From contig NZ_WBOF01000001.1 in assembly GCF_009569385.1 (NCBI RefSeq), positions 62,001-126,000 of the forward strand: a DNA stretch of 64,000 nucleotides. Direction: 5' to 3'. A model generated the notes under the pieces. It saw only the letters and a program-made list of their open reading frames with translations, was not told where the DNA came from and did no database searches. This document shows, piece by piece, positions 35,827 through 44,355 of the stretch. The stretch is from Streptomyces kaniharaensis (GTDB lineage Bacteria > Actinomycetota > Actinomycetes > Streptomycetales > Streptomycetaceae). Each line of letters opens with the position of its first letter. The stretch's first letter is position 1. The translations under genes and the position numbers were made by a program.

Positions 35827-37222
35827 GGTAGTTCGACACCTCGACGTTCTGGAGCACCGCGATGGCGTCGTCCACCAGCGCTGCGGTCGAGAAGTAGCTG
35901 GTCACCAGGTAGGAGGTGATGGCCTGCCGGTCGACGCCCATCGGCCGCACCGACAGACCCGGCTCGGCCTCGTCCGGGACCTTCGACGGACGCAGGCCCA
36001 CCACGCCCTGCCGGTCCTCGCCCACACGCATCAGCAGGATGTTGGTGGTGCCGGGCGCCGAACTCGCCGAGCCCTTGAGGTCGAGCTTGTCGGAGGGCAG
36101 CAGCGGCACGCCGCGCCAGGTCAGGAACGGGCTGCCGAACAGCTCGACGATCTGCGGCGGCACCCCGCGCCGGGTGCACTCGCGCCCGAACGCGGCGATC
36201 GCCCTCGGGTGGGCCAGGAAGAACGCGGGCTGCTTCCAGACCCTGGCGAGCAGTTCGTCCAGGTCGTCCGGGGTGGGCGCGCCCTTGCGGGTGCGGACGC
36301 GCTGGCTCGGTACGACGTTGTTCAGCAGGCCGTACTCGGCGTGGTTGAGCATCTCCCACTCCTGGCGCTCGCGCAGCGCCTCGACGGTCAGCCGCAGCTG
36401 GGCCTGGACCTGGTCGATGGAGGAGTTGTAGATGTCCGAGACGCGGGTGTGCACCCGCAGGACGGTCTGCGCGATGCTCAGCTCGTACTCGCGCGGGCTC
36501 TCCTCGTAGTCCACGAAGGTCTCCGGCAGGTACGGCTCGCCGGTGTGGCCCGAGTGGAGGTCGATCGGGTGCTCGGGGTCGGCCGAGCCGTGGCCGGCGG
36601 CGGCGAACTCGTCCATCCGCGCGCGCAACGAGGGCTCCCGGTCGGCGAGTTCGGCGAGCATCCGGCGGTCGAGCGAGAGCACCGTACACGCGGTGACGGC
36701 CTTGACCCGGTAGGACGTCTCGGCCCCGGTGGCCCAGGCGGAGGCGTCGAAGTAGTCCCCCTCGCCGAGGACGGACAGCAGGGCGTCCTCGCCGTACTCG
36801 CCGGTGGCGCGCTTCTCGGCGCGGCCGAAGGCGATGATGTGCAGCTGCTCAGCCGGGGCGCCGGAGTCGACGATCATGTCGCCGGGCGCGACCTCGCGCT
36901 CGACGAACCCGTTCGCGAGCGCGGTGAGCAGCGGGCTGTCGACCTGGCTGAGGAAGCCCAGCTCGCGCAGGTCCTCGGCGATCACCCGGGTGGCGCCGTC
37001 GCCGTCGACGTAGGTGCTGATCAGCCCGTCGCCGAGGATGAAGCCCCGGCGGCGGTTGACCCGGTAGACGCCCGCCTCCAGGTCCACCCAGGGCAGGGCG
37101 CGCAGCAGGTACCGGGGGGTGATCCCGAGCATCTGCGGCACTGTCTTGGTGGTGGTGGCGAGGTTCCGCGCGGCGGAGGTACTGAGGCTCTGCTGGTTCT
37201 GCTGAACGGCCTCGGTGGTCAT
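35813..37222 (-). CDS. Family 2B encapsulin shell protein with cNMP-binding-like domain
   Basis: 469 aa. The HK97-type shell is split: residues about 20-75 (LGITPRYLLRALPWVDLEAGVYRVNRR) and about 235-469 (YEESPREYELSIAQTVLRVH, FFLAHPRAIAAFGRECTRRG, FLTWRGVPLLPSDKL, RQAITSYLVTSYFSTAALV). Between them, about 80-205, is a cyclic-nucleotide-binding-like beta-roll (DSPLLTALANGFVEREVAPGD, GEGDYFDASAWATGAETSYR). The phosphate-binding cassette lacks the canonical FGE...R residues, so the ligand is uncertain. Self-assembles into a nanocompartment that packages the downstream cysteine desulfurase. ATG 37222 has GGGGACCAGCC upstream. Confidence 0.93.
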   Translation of the reverse strand: MTTEAVQQNQQSLSTSAARNLATTTKTVPQMLGITPRYLLRALPWVDLEAGVYRVNRRRGFILGDGLISTYVDGDGATRVIAEDLRELGFLSQVDSPLLTALANGFVEREVAPGDMIVDSGAPAEQLHIIAFGRAEKRATGEYGEDALLSVLGEGDYFDASAWATGAETSYRVKAVTACTVLSLDRRMLAELADREPSLRARMDEFAAAGHGSADPEHPIDLHSGHTGEPYLPETFVDYEESPREYELSIAQTVLRVHTRVSDIYNSSIDQVQAQLRLTVEALRERQEWEMLNHAEYGLLNNVVPSQRVRTRKGAPTPDDLDELLARVWKQPAFFLAHPRAIAAFGRECTRRGVPPQIVELFGSPFLTWRGVPLLPSDKLDLKGSASSAPGTTNILLMRVGEDRQGVVGLRPSKVPDEAEPGLSVRPMGVDRQAITSYLVTSYFSTAALVDDAIAVLQNVEVSNYHDYS

Positions 37223-37418
37223 GGCTGGTCCCCTATCCGGAATCGATGATCCGACGTGGCGTCAGATCGCCATACGGCGCGCACGTCCTGCGGGGTCCGA
37301 TGGATCTGCCGATCCCCAGCCCGCACCGGAGATTGTTACCCCCGCATTGCGTTGACGTGAGAACGTTCGATTCCACCGGATTGCGTCATCCCAGCGCGCA
37401 CGGGGAGCAAAGCCTGCA

Positions 37419-37440
37419 AACTCACTCGAACGAATGAGTT
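37419..37440. promoter_or_regulatory. inverted repeat upstream of the encapsulin operon
   Basis: aactcactcg and cgaatgagtt form a 10-bp inverted repeat with one mismatch around a two-base centre. It lies about 200 bases upstream of the shell start and could be a repressor site. Confidence 0.35.
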
Positions 37441-37504
37441 TTGCCATAACCGGCATCGATATGTTCGAAAGCGAATCTTTGAAGTGCCGCTCACCAAAAC
37501 GCGG

Positions 37505-37538
37505 TTCGCCCCGCCGAGCAGCGACTCGGCGGGGCGAA
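37505..37538 (-). terminator. 14-bp perfect stem-loop terminator of lpdA
   Basis: ttcgccccgccgag and its exact complement with six-base loop cagcga, 48 bases past the lpdA stop. Confidence 0.8.
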
Positions 37539-37585
37539 GCGACAGGGCGGCCGGCCCTGTGTCGGCCCTGCGCAGGAACGATTCG

Positions 37586-38992
37586 TCACATGTTGATCAT
37601 GTGACCGGCCAGGCCGTGGACGGCCTCCTTGACGGCCTCGCCAAGGGTCGGGTGGGCGTGGACGTTGCGGGCGACCTCGTGGACGGTGAGGTCCCACTGC
37701 TGGGCCAGCGTCAGCTCGGGGAGCAGCTCGGTGACCTCGGGGCCGATCAGGTGGGCGCCGAGCAGCTCGCCGTACTTCTGGTCGCTGATGACCTTGACGA
37801 AGCCGATCGGGTGGCCGAGGCCGTGCGCCTTGCCGTTCGCGGTGAACGGGAACTTGGCGACCTTGACGTCGTAGCCCAGCTCGCGGGCCTGCGCCTCGGT
37901 GTAGCCGAAGGACGCGATCTGCGGCTGGCAGTAGGTGGCGCGCGGGATCATGACGAAGTCGACCTCCATGGTCTCCGCCCCGCCGATGGTCTCGGCGGCG
38001 ATCACGGCCATCGTCTCGGCAGCGTGGGCGAGCATCAGCTTCGCGGTGACGTCGCCGATCGCGAAGATGTGGTCGACGCTGGTGCGGCCGCGCCCGTCCA
38101 CCGCGATGGCATTGCGGTCGGTGAGCTTGACGCCGGTGTTCTCCAGGCCGTAGCCGTTGACGCGCGGCGCGAAGCCGATCGCCTGGAGCACCTTGTCGGC
38201 CTCCAGGACCTGCTGCTGCCCGTCCTTGGTGACGGTGACCTTCACCTTGGCGTTCGGGTCGCTGTCGTCGATCGACTCGACCCGGGTGGAGGTCAGCACC
38301 TCGATGCCCAGCTTGCGGTACTGCTTGGCGAGTTCGGTGGAGACCTCGACGTCCTCCAGCGGCACCATCCGGTCCAGGAACTCGACGATGGTGACCTTCA
38401 CGCCGTAGTTGTGCAGCACGTACGCGAACTCGACGCCGATCGCGCCGGCGCCCGCGATGATGATGCTCTCCGGCAGCTGCTCGGTGAGGATCTGCTCCTC
38501 GTAGGTGACCACGCGGTCGCTCAGGCTGGTGCCGGGCAGCAGGCGGGTGGTGGCGCCGGAGGCGATGATGCAGTGGTCGAAGGTGACGACGTCGAAGCCG
38601 CCACCGCTGAGCGCGACCTGGATGGTGTGGTCGTCGACGAACGTGCCCCACCCGTCGTACTCGGTGATGCCGTTCTTCTTCATCAGGTAGTGGACGCCCT
38701 TGACCCGGCCGTCGGCGACCGAGCGGCTGCGGCGGAAGGCGTCGCCGAAGTCGAAGGTGACCTGGCCCTCGACCTTGATGCCGAAGGTCTTGGCCTCCTT
38801 GGTGAAGATGTGGGCCAGCTCGGCGTTGCGCAGCAGGGCCTTGGAGGGGATGCAGCCGACGTTCAGGCAGACGCCACCCCAGTACTTGGCCTCGATGACG
38901 GCGGTCTTCAGGCCCAGCTGGGCGGAGCGGACGGCGGCGGTGTAGCCGCCCGGGCCCGCGCCGAGAACGACGACGTCGTAGTGCGTGCTCAT
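37586..38992 (-). CDS. lpdA: dihydrolipoyl dehydrogenase
   Basis: 468 aa from ATG 38992 with GGAGGAG eight bases upstream. FAD fold [20 protein letters not shown], redox disulfide [13 protein letters not shown], second dinucleotide fold [20 protein letters not shown] site [18 protein letters not shown] and C-terminal His in [25 protein letters not shown]3 component of 2-oxo acid dehydrogenase complexes, reoxidising dihydrolipoamide with NAD+. Cytoplasmic housekeeping enzyme. No other complex subunits are adjacent. Confidence 0.97.
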   Translation of the reverse strand: MSTHYDVVVLGAGPGGYTAAVRSAQLGLKTAVIEAKYWGGVCLNVGCIPSKALLRNAELAHIFTKEAKTFGIKVEGQVTFDFGDAFRRSRSVADGRVKGVHYLMKKNGITEYDGWGTFVDDHTIQVALSGGGFDVVTFDHCIIASGATTRLLPGTSLSDRVVTYEEQILTEQLPESIIIAGAGAIGVEFAYVLHNYGVKVTIVEFLDRMVPLEDVEVSTELAKQYRKLGIEVLTSTRVESIDDSDPNAKVKVTVTKDGQQQVLEADKVLQAIGFAPRVNGYGLENTGVKLTDRNAIAVDGRGRTSVDHIFAIGDVTAKLMLAHAAETMAVIAAETIGGAETMEVDFVMIPRATYCQPQIASFGYTEAQARELGYDVKVAKFPFTANGKAHGLGHPIGFVKVISDQKYGELLGAHLIGPEVTELLPELTLAQQWDLTVHEVARNVHAHPTLGEAVKEAVHGLAGHMINM

Positions 38993-39489
38993 GTTGCTGA
39001 CTCCTCCGAGGGTGTCACGGTGTCGTGATCTCGGTCCCATGGTGGCAGGACCGGACCCGGCGCACCCCCCGGGTCTCGGCGGATGCGCTCCGCGCGGCAC
39101 CGTACCCGCCCGGGGCCGACTTGTCAGTGGCCTCCGCTACGGTGCTCGCACCGCACCCACCTGGGGCGACGTCCACGAGGAGCGCAGCATGTTCGAAGCC
39201 CGGGTGGGAGCTCGCCCCTTCGACCGGACCGGACGAGCGGATCTGACGGCCGGGTGGGCCCGCCGCCCGAGGACGGCAGCGGGCCCGCCCGGCCGTCAGA
39301 CCGCGGCATTGCGGGCATGGTCCTCGGTCCGCGGACTCTCGATTTGACATGACCGCCACCATCCTGCCAAGACCGCCACGTCCGTCGGGAGCATGACGGG
39401 ACGGTGACGGCATGACGGCGGCGGGATGCGGACATCCGGTCGCGCGGTGATCCTGGAATGGTGGGGCCGTCTCTCCAGGGAGTGTGACC
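38993..39489. other. 497-base gap upstream of lpdA
   Basis: Holds the lpdA leader and promoter region and a large inverted repeat (next entry). A plus-strand frame 39189-39347 with a GGAG upstream is open for 52 codons, but its composition follows the inverted repeat and I see no family, so it is not called. Confidence 0.5.
39242..39300. terminator. 22-bp-arm inverted repeat, strong stem-loop
   Basis: Arms 39242-39263 and 39279-39300 pair at 21 of 22 positions (one G-T) around a 15-base loop. Very stable on either strand. It ends no identified gene: the nearest genes start away from it. Terminator, regulatory RNA structure or mobile-element scar are all possible. Confidence 0.5.
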
Positions 39490-39666
39490 ATGTCCGTGTT
39501 GGATAAGCTCAAGGGCCTGCTGAAGGGCCACGAGGAGCAGGCCGAGAAGTCCGTCGACAGGACCGGGGACGCCGTCGACGAGCACACCCAGGGCAAGTTC
39601 AGCAGCCAGGTGGACACCGGCCAGGAACAGGTCAAGGACCAGTTCCGCGACCAGCCGCCGCAGTAG
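39490..39666 (+). CDS. small Rv0909/MT0933-like antitoxin-type protein
   Basis: 58 aa. MSVLDKLKGLLKGHEEQAEK, then AVDEHTQGKFSSQVDTGQEQVKD: the pattern of the MT0933-like antitoxin family (Lys/Glu/Gln-rich amphipathic helix). ATG 39490 has AGGGAG upstream; a GTG two codons earlier is possible. In mycobacteria the family pairs with a toxin; no toxin gene is adjacent here, and in Streptomyces such proteins often stand alone. Role unproven. Confidence 0.72.
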   Translation: MSVLDKLKGLLKGHEEQAEKSVDRTGDAVDEHTQGKFSSQVDTGQEQVKDQFRDQPPQ

Positions 39667-39732
39667 CCGGCCACCGGTCGACGCTTTCGACGCCCCGGTC
39701 CGGCCGACGCGCCGGGCCGGGGCTCAGTCGTC

Positions 39733-39873
39733 TCAGCCGTCCTCGCCCGGCGGGTCCGAGTCCGGCTCGGCGCCGCAGCGCTCGCACGCTCCGGGCCCGG
39801 GCCGCTCGTGCAGCAACCCGCACTCCGGGCACACCTGGTCCAGCCAGCAGGCCGGTTCTCCGCCTTCGTCCAT
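39733..39873 (-). CDS. small zinc-ribbon protein
   Basis: 46 aa from the ATG at 39873 (an upstream ATG at 39918 gives 61 aa). Two CxxC knuckles, VCPECGLLHERP and ACERCGAEPD, nine or ten residues apart, are a zinc ribbon. Acidic tail. Function unknown; perhaps a small metal-binding or nucleic-acid-binding protein. Confidence 0.55.
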   Translation of the reverse strand: MDEGGEPACWLDQVCPECGLLHERPGPGACERCGAEPDSDPPGEDG

Positions 39874-39910
39874 ACGGCCGATTGTGCCCGGCCACTCCGC
39901 ACACCTGCGA

Positions 39911-39949
39911 GTAGACACTGTCTACCCACCTCTGGTAGACAGTGTCTAT
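39911..39949. promoter_or_regulatory. twin TetR operators overlapping the tetR start
   Basis: gtagacactgtctac (39911-39925) and gtagacagtgtctat (39935-39949) are near-identical palindromes 24 bases apart; the second covers the ATG at 39948. They suit autorepression of the TetR-MFS operon. Confidence 0.75.
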
Positions 39950-40553
39950 GACCGAACAGGAGAGAGACCTGCGCGCCCGCCTGGTGGCCGCCGGAGTCGA
40001 GCTGGTGACCCGGGACGGCGTCCAGGCATTGGGCCTGCGGGAGATCGCCCGGCAGGCCGGGGTCTCGCACGGAGCGCCGCGCCGCTACTTCCCCACCCAC
40101 CGTGAACTGCTCGCCGCCATCGCCCAGCACGGCTTCGGGAAGCTCACCGACGCCCTGGCCGGCACCGATGCGGTGGCCGCCGTGAGCGGCGCCGACGCCC
40201 GCGCCCGGATCGCCGGGCTCGCCCGCGCCTACCTCCGGTTCGCCGCCGCCAATCCCGGCATGTTCGAGCTGATGTTCCGTCACGACCTGCTGGAGGGCAG
40301 CGGAGCCGAACTGCGGCAGACCACCCTGCCGCTGTTCCGCACCTTCGCCCGCCTGGTCGCCGAGGTCCGCCCTCTGCCCGGCACCTCCGACGACACACCC
40401 AGCGACGTCGTCACCGCCGCGCTCTGGGCGAACCTGCACGGCCTCGCCCAGCTGCGCGCCTGGGGCAGTCTGCGCCTCGTCACCGGCGGGGACGACGTCG
40501 AACCGCTGCTGCGCGCCGCCCTGGACGCCCACCTCGGCCCGGAGCGGCGATGA
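39948..40553 (+). CDS. TetR-family repressor of the adjacent MFS exporter
   Basis: 201 aa. N-terminal HTH (residues about 10-55): ARLVAAGVELVTRDGVQALGLREIARQAGVSHGAPRRYFP. The C-terminal ligand domain has AYLRFAAANPGMFELMFRHD, typical of this TetR subgroup. ATG overlaps a palindromic operator. The stop overlaps the exporter start as ATGA, so the two genes form one autoregulated operon responding to an unknown drug or metabolite. Confidence 0.9.
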   Translation: MTEQERDLRARLVAAGVELVTRDGVQALGLREIARQAGVSHGAPRRYFPTHRELLAAIAQHGFGKLTDALAGTDAVAAVSGADARARIAGLARAYLRFAAANPGMFELMFRHDLLEGSGAELRQTTLPLFRTFARLVAEVRPLPGTSDDTPSDVVTAALWANLHGLAQLRAWGSLRLVTGGDDVEPLLRAALDAHLGPERR

Positions 40554-41968
40554 GCCCCGCCCGGCGGCAACGCCTCACCCTCGCCGCCAGCATCACCGGC
40601 GCCGTCGTCGTCGCCCTCGACGGCACCGTGCTCACCGTCGCCCAGCCCAGCCTCCAGCGCGACCTGCACGCCTCCGCCAACGCCGTCCAGTGGACCAGCA
40701 CCGGCTACCTCATCGCCGTCGCCGCCCTGCTCGTCTTCGCCGGCCGCCTCGGCGACCGGTACGGCCACCGGCGCGTGTTCGCCATCGGCGTGGCAGGCTT
40801 CGCCACCGCCTCGGTCGGCATCGGCCTGGCACCCGGCATCGACTGGGTGATCGCCCTGCGGGTCGTCCAGGGCGTCGCAGGCGCGCTCCTGCAGCCCGCC
40901 ACTCTCGGCATGCTGCGCGCCGTCTGGCCCGCCGACAGGATCGCCACACCGATCGCGGTGCGCACCGGCGCCATCGGTCTCTCGGCGGCCGCCGGACCGC
41001 TGGTGGGCGGCGCGCTCACCGCCCACCTCGGCTGGCGGGCGGTGTTCTTCCTGACCATCCTGCCCGCCGCGGCCGCCGGGCTGCTCGCACTCGCCGTCCC
41101 GATGCCGGGGCCCGGCCCCGCCGAAGGCGCCGCCGGGCTCGACCTGCCGGGCGCGGCACTGCTCGCGCTCACCCTGGCCTGCCTGGTGCACACCCTGGTC
41201 GGCCTGCCGGCCCGCGGCTGGTCGCCCGGCAGCATGCTCGGCCTGGCCGCGGCCGTCGCCCTCGGCCTCGCCTTCGCCCGGCACGAGCAGCGCGCCGCCC
41301 GTCCGCTCCTGCCGCCCGCCGTCCTGCGCTCGCCCGAGGTGGCACCGGCGTTGGGCGTGCTGCTCACGGCGTCGGCGGCGATCTTCGGGACGCTCTTCCT
41401 GGCCACGTACTTCCTTCAGGACGTGCTCGCGCTCGACCCGTTGCAGAGCGCCCTGCGGGGAGTGCCGCTCGCCGTGACGATGGTGCTCGCGGCGCCCGCC
41501 TCGGCATGGCTGACGAAACGTCAGAGCACCCGTGCAACCGTTCTGTTGGCGATGATCCTGATCACCGCCGGAGTGCTGCTGATCTCGCGGCTCGACCGGT
41601 CGTCGGGGGCGGTCGAGATCGGCGCGGGCTTCCTGCTGCTCGGCACCGGGTTCGGCGCGGTGATGGCCACCGCCACGGCGATCGTCGTCCGCGGCGCGTC
41701 CACCGCCGACGCCGGCGTGGCGGGCGGCCTCCAGCAGACCGCGATGAACATCGGGCCCACCCTCGGGGTCGCCCTCGCCACCACCGTCGCCGGCCACGCG
41801 GCACTCGGCGCGGCCCTGGCCCCCGGAGCCCTCGCCCTGGCGGCCATCGCCGCCCTCGGGGCCCTCCTCGCCACCCGGCTCCCCGGCGGCGGGCGCACCG
41901 CTCGCGCTTCGAAAATCGAAGCATGGCCGCGATGCGCGATGCTACCGTTTCGAAATCCGAAGCAGTAG
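40550..41968 (+). CDS. MFS drug exporter, DHA2 (EmrB/QacA) type
   Basis: 472 aa, about fourteen hydrophobic segments. Motif A-like RLGDRYGHRRVF after the second helix, VVVALDGTVLTVAQP in helix one and the antiporter motif C-like GAIGLSAAAGPLVGGAL. Proton-driven export at the plasma membrane. Cotranscribed with the TetR gene. The last twenty codons overlap the control region of the HxlR gene, so the C-terminal tail is unusual for the family. Confidence 0.88.
   Translation: MSPARRQRLTLAASITGAVVVALDGTVLTVAQPSLQRDLHASANAVQWTSTGYLIAVAALLVFAGRLGDRYGHRRVFAIGVAGFATASVGIGLAPGIDWVIALRVVQGVAGALLQPATLGMLRAVWPADRIATPIAVRTGAIGLSAAAGPLVGGALTAHLGWRAVFFLTILPAAAAGLLALAVPMPGPGPAEGAAGLDLPGAALLALTLACLVHTLVGLPARGWSPGSMLGLAAAVALGLAFARHEQRAARPLLPPAVLRSPEVAPALGVLLTASAAIFGTLFLATYFLQDVLALDPLQSALRGVPLAVTMVLAAPASAWLTKRQSTRATVLLAMILITAGVLLISRLDRSSGAVEIGAGFLLLGTGFGAVMATATAIVVRGASTADAGVAGGLQQTAMNIGPTLGVALATTVAGHAALGAALAPGALALAAIAALGALLATRLPGGGRTARASKIEAWPRCAMLPFRNPKQ
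41906..41964. promoter_or_regulatory. direct-repeat operator upstream of the HxlR gene
   Basis: gcttcgaaaatcgaagca (41906-41923) and gtttcgaaatccgaagca (41947-41964) are 18-nt repeats with three mismatches, start-to-start 41 bases. The first is also a 7-bp hairpin. Both lie within the 3' end of the MFS gene, just before the HxlR start. Confidence 0.6.
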
Positions 41969-41989
41969 GGCTGACGGGGGGATCCGAGC

Positions 41990-42361
41990 GTGTCGTCGAC
42001 ACCCAGGCCGAGCCAACCGGTCCGTGGCTCCACCACGGGCCGACCGGTGATGGCTGCACTCGACCTGTTCGGACGCCGCTGGAGTCTGCGCATCCTCTGG
42101 GAGCTGCGGCACGAGCCACTCGGATTCCGGCTCCTGCAGCAACGCTGCGACGACATGTCGTCAAGTGTCCTTCGGCAGCGACTCACCGAGCTCCAGGAGG
42201 CCCGGCTCACCGAACGGCTGTCCAACGGCAGTTACGCCCTCACCCCCCTCGGTCACGACGCGCGCGAGGCGCTGCGTCCGCTCGCCGAGTGGTCACGGCG
42301 GTGGGCGGACGAGCTTGAGGACGCGCCGCCCTGTTGCGGCGACGGACAGAGCCAGCCGTGA
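41990..42361 (+). CDS. HxlR-family winged-helix regulator
   Basis: 123 aa from GTG 41990. AALDLFGRRWSLRILWELRH, GFRLLQQRCDDMSSSVLRQR and LTELQEARLTERL are the HxlR core. Such proteins sense aldehydes, quinones or redox state. C-terminal CC pair (DAPPCCGDG) may be relevant to redox sensing. Same strand as and 81 bases before nadC; the repeats upstream are its likely sites. Confidence 0.9.
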   Translation: MSSTPRPSQPVRGSTTGRPVMAALDLFGRRWSLRILWELRHEPLGFRLLQQRCDDMSSSVLRQRLTELQEARLTERLSNGSYALTPLGHDAREALRPLAEWSRRWADELEDAPPCCGDGQSQP

Positions 42362-42442
42362 TCGGTCCCTGACCGCCGTCCGCGCGCAGGCGCCACCTCA
42401 CGCGCGGACACCTCACCTCCATCACTTCAAGCTGGAGACCAG

Positions 42443-43336
42443 ATGACCACGACAGAGTTCCCCTGGGAGGCGGCGCGGAACGCCGTTGCCGCCGCCCTGG
42501 CCGAGGACGCGGCCGGGCAGGACATCACCACCACGTGGAGCGTTCCGGAAGGCCTGGCGGCCGTGGCCGAGATCCGCTCCCGGCAGAGCGGGACAGCCGC
42601 CGGACTCCCCATCGTCGCCGAGGTCTTCGCCCAGGTCGACCCCGAGGTCAAGGTCGTGGCCGCCGTCGCCGACGGTGCCCGGGTGGCCGACGGCGACGTC
42701 CTCGTGCGCCTCTCCGGTTCGGCGCGCAGCCTGGTCACCGGGGAGCGCACGGCGCTGAACTTCCTGCAGCGCATGTGCGGCATCGCCACGTTGACCGACC
42801 ACTTCGTCCAGGCCGTGGCCGGGACGGGCGCACGCGTTCTGGACACCCGCAAGACGGCACCTGGCCTGCGTGCCCTGGACAAGTACGCGGTGACCGCCGG
42901 CGGCGGCCGCAACCACCGGCTCGACCTGTCGGCGATGGTGCTGCTCAAGGAGAACCACATCGCCGCCGCAGGCGGGGTCACCGCGGCGATCGAGGCGGTC
43001 CGCCGCGGGATGGCGCGCACCGGGCGGACCGTGGAGATCGATGTCGAGGTGCAGACCGTCGGCCAGGCCGTCGAAGCCCTCGATGCCGGGGCCCGCTGGA
43101 TCATGCTCGACAACATGCCGGTGGCCGAGATCGAGCAGGTCGTGAAGATCCGGGCCGAGCGCCCGGACGCCTCCCGGATCCTGCTGGAGGCCTCGGGCAC
43201 CGTCCGCCTGGACGGCGTCCACGCCATCGCCGAGACGGGCGTCGACCTCATCTCCGTCGGCGCGTTGACGCACAGCGCGCCCGCACTGGACCTGACGATG
43301 CTGCTCACGACCGGCCCGGTGCCATGCCCGAGGTAG
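42443..43336 (+). CDS. nadC: quinolinate phosphoribosyltransferase (decarboxylating), NadC family
   Basis: 297 aa, the usual length. ALAEDAAGQDITT at the N-terminus, GERTALNFLQRMCGIAT, LDTRKTAPGLRALDKYAV, GGGRNHRLDLSAMVLLKENHI, VEIDVEVQT, MLDNMPVAEI and LISVGALTHSAPALDLTM are all NadC motifs, with the quinolinate- and PRPP-binding residues intact. Makes nicotinate mononucleotide from quinolinate. It is away from nadA/nadB and next to an HxlR regulator and a PhzF-like gene, so it may be a second, specialised copy (e.g. in a modified-nicotinate pathway). GGAG seven bases before the ATG. Confidence 0.95.
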   Translation: MTTTEFPWEAARNAVAAALAEDAAGQDITTTWSVPEGLAAVAEIRSRQSGTAAGLPIVAEVFAQVDPEVKVVAAVADGARVADGDVLVRLSGSARSLVTGERTALNFLQRMCGIATLTDHFVQAVAGTGARVLDTRKTAPGLRALDKYAVTAGGGRNHRLDLSAMVLLKENHIAAAGGVTAAIEAVRRGMARTGRTVEIDVEVQTVGQAVEALDAGARWIMLDNMPVAEIEQVVKIRAERPDASRILLEASGTVRLDGVHAIAETGVDLISVGALTHSAPALDLTMLLTTGPVPCPR

Positions 43337-44172
43337 CGATCGTCGACGCCTGCCAGCGAGACGGCAGGGGCGGCAGTCCGACCGCGGTTCTCGACGACGC
43401 ACCGTTCGGCGATGACGAACGAGCCCGCATTCCCGAGGAGTTGGGAACCTCGCACGCCGTCTTCATCCGCGCGACCGGAATCGAGCACGGCCGTCCGTCC
43501 CACACGCTCCGGTTCTTCACCGCCGAGGGCGAACTGCCCGCCTGCGGCCACGGCACCGTCGCCGCCTTGGCGCTGCTCGCCGAACGTGACGGCGCCCCCG
43601 ACTACCACGCCGTCCTGCACACGGCGAGCCGCCGTTTCGAAGGCCGGGCCACCCGAGTCGGGGGCGGCGGCGTGACAGCGTCGTTCGGCCTGGGCCCGGT
43701 GAGCCTGCGCGACGCCCGGGCACCCGAGCTGGAGGCGATCGCGGCAAGCCTCGGACTCGCCGTCGCCGGAGAGGCCTGTGTGGCGTCGAACGGACGGCCG
43801 AGGCTTCTGCTTCCCGTCCGGTCACGCGCCGAACTGGGCCGCCTCGCTCCGGACTTCGCCCTGCTGCGCTCAGCCAGCGACCGCTTCGGCCTGCTGGGCT
43901 GCTACGTCTACTCGGTCCCCGACCGGCACGGCCGGGCGGAAGCCCGGATGTTCGCCCCGTCGATCGGCGTCCCCGAGGACATCGCCAACGCCAACAGCAC
44001 GGCCTGCCTGGCCGCGCACGCGGCCCGATCCGGTACGGACCGCCTCACCGTCGACATGGGCGATCACCTCGGCAACCCGTCCACCATCACCGCGACCATC
44101 GACCGCAGCCGCCCGGAACACCACGTCCGAGTCGGCGGCCGAGCCACGATCGTCCGAACAGTCGTGCGCTGA
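43324..44172 (+). CDS. PhzF-like isomerase/epimerase
   Basis: 282 aa. Starts 13 bases inside nadC. MPEVAIVDACQRDGRGGSPTAV with the family's N-terminal GNPxAV analogue, FFTAEGELPACGHGTVAALAL carrying the catalytic-Glu region and CGHGT, and the second-half AMFAP-like ARMFAPSIGVPEDIANANSTACLAAHA. PhzF proteins isomerise dihydro-hydroxyanthranilate in phenazine synthesis; many homologues act on other compounds. No phenazine genes are nearby. Tight coupling with nadC suggests action in the same pathway; substrate unknown. Confidence 0.85.
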   Translation: MPEVAIVDACQRDGRGGSPTAVLDDAPFGDDERARIPEELGTSHAVFIRATGIEHGRPSHTLRFFTAEGELPACGHGTVAALALLAERDGAPDYHAVLHTASRRFEGRATRVGGGGVTASFGLGPVSLRDARAPELEAIAASLGLAVAGEACVASNGRPRLLLPVRSRAELGRLAPDFALLRSASDRFGLLGCYVYSVPDRHGRAEARMFAPSIGVPEDIANANSTACLAAHAARSGTDRLTVDMGDHLGNPSTITATIDRSRPEHHVRVGGRATIVRTVVR

Positions 44173-44355
44173 CCCGCCGGCAACTCCGGAGCGCGATCGG
44201 TCCTCCTTTCCGGTGCTGATCCAACGCTTCCGCTTGCGCGGACCGCCGGAGTCAGTACCGTGCCGTCCGTGAGGCACCTGCGTCGTGGCCGTGGTCCCGG
44301 TGCAGGCTGGTTGCCTACGGAGGGTCACCCCGCAGGCGAGGACCGGAGGTTCCCC

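Larger units (their letters stand above)
37223..37585. other. encapsulin promoter region and lpd 3' region
   Basis: 363 bases without a gene. The part near 37340-37480 is AT-richer and should hold the shell-gene promoter and the inverted repeat listed next. The lpd terminator lies at the far end. Confidence 0.6.

Noticed and set aside
39189-39347. 52-codon plus-strand frame with GGAG upstream
   Set aside because: Composed mostly of the large inverted repeat; no homology recognised.
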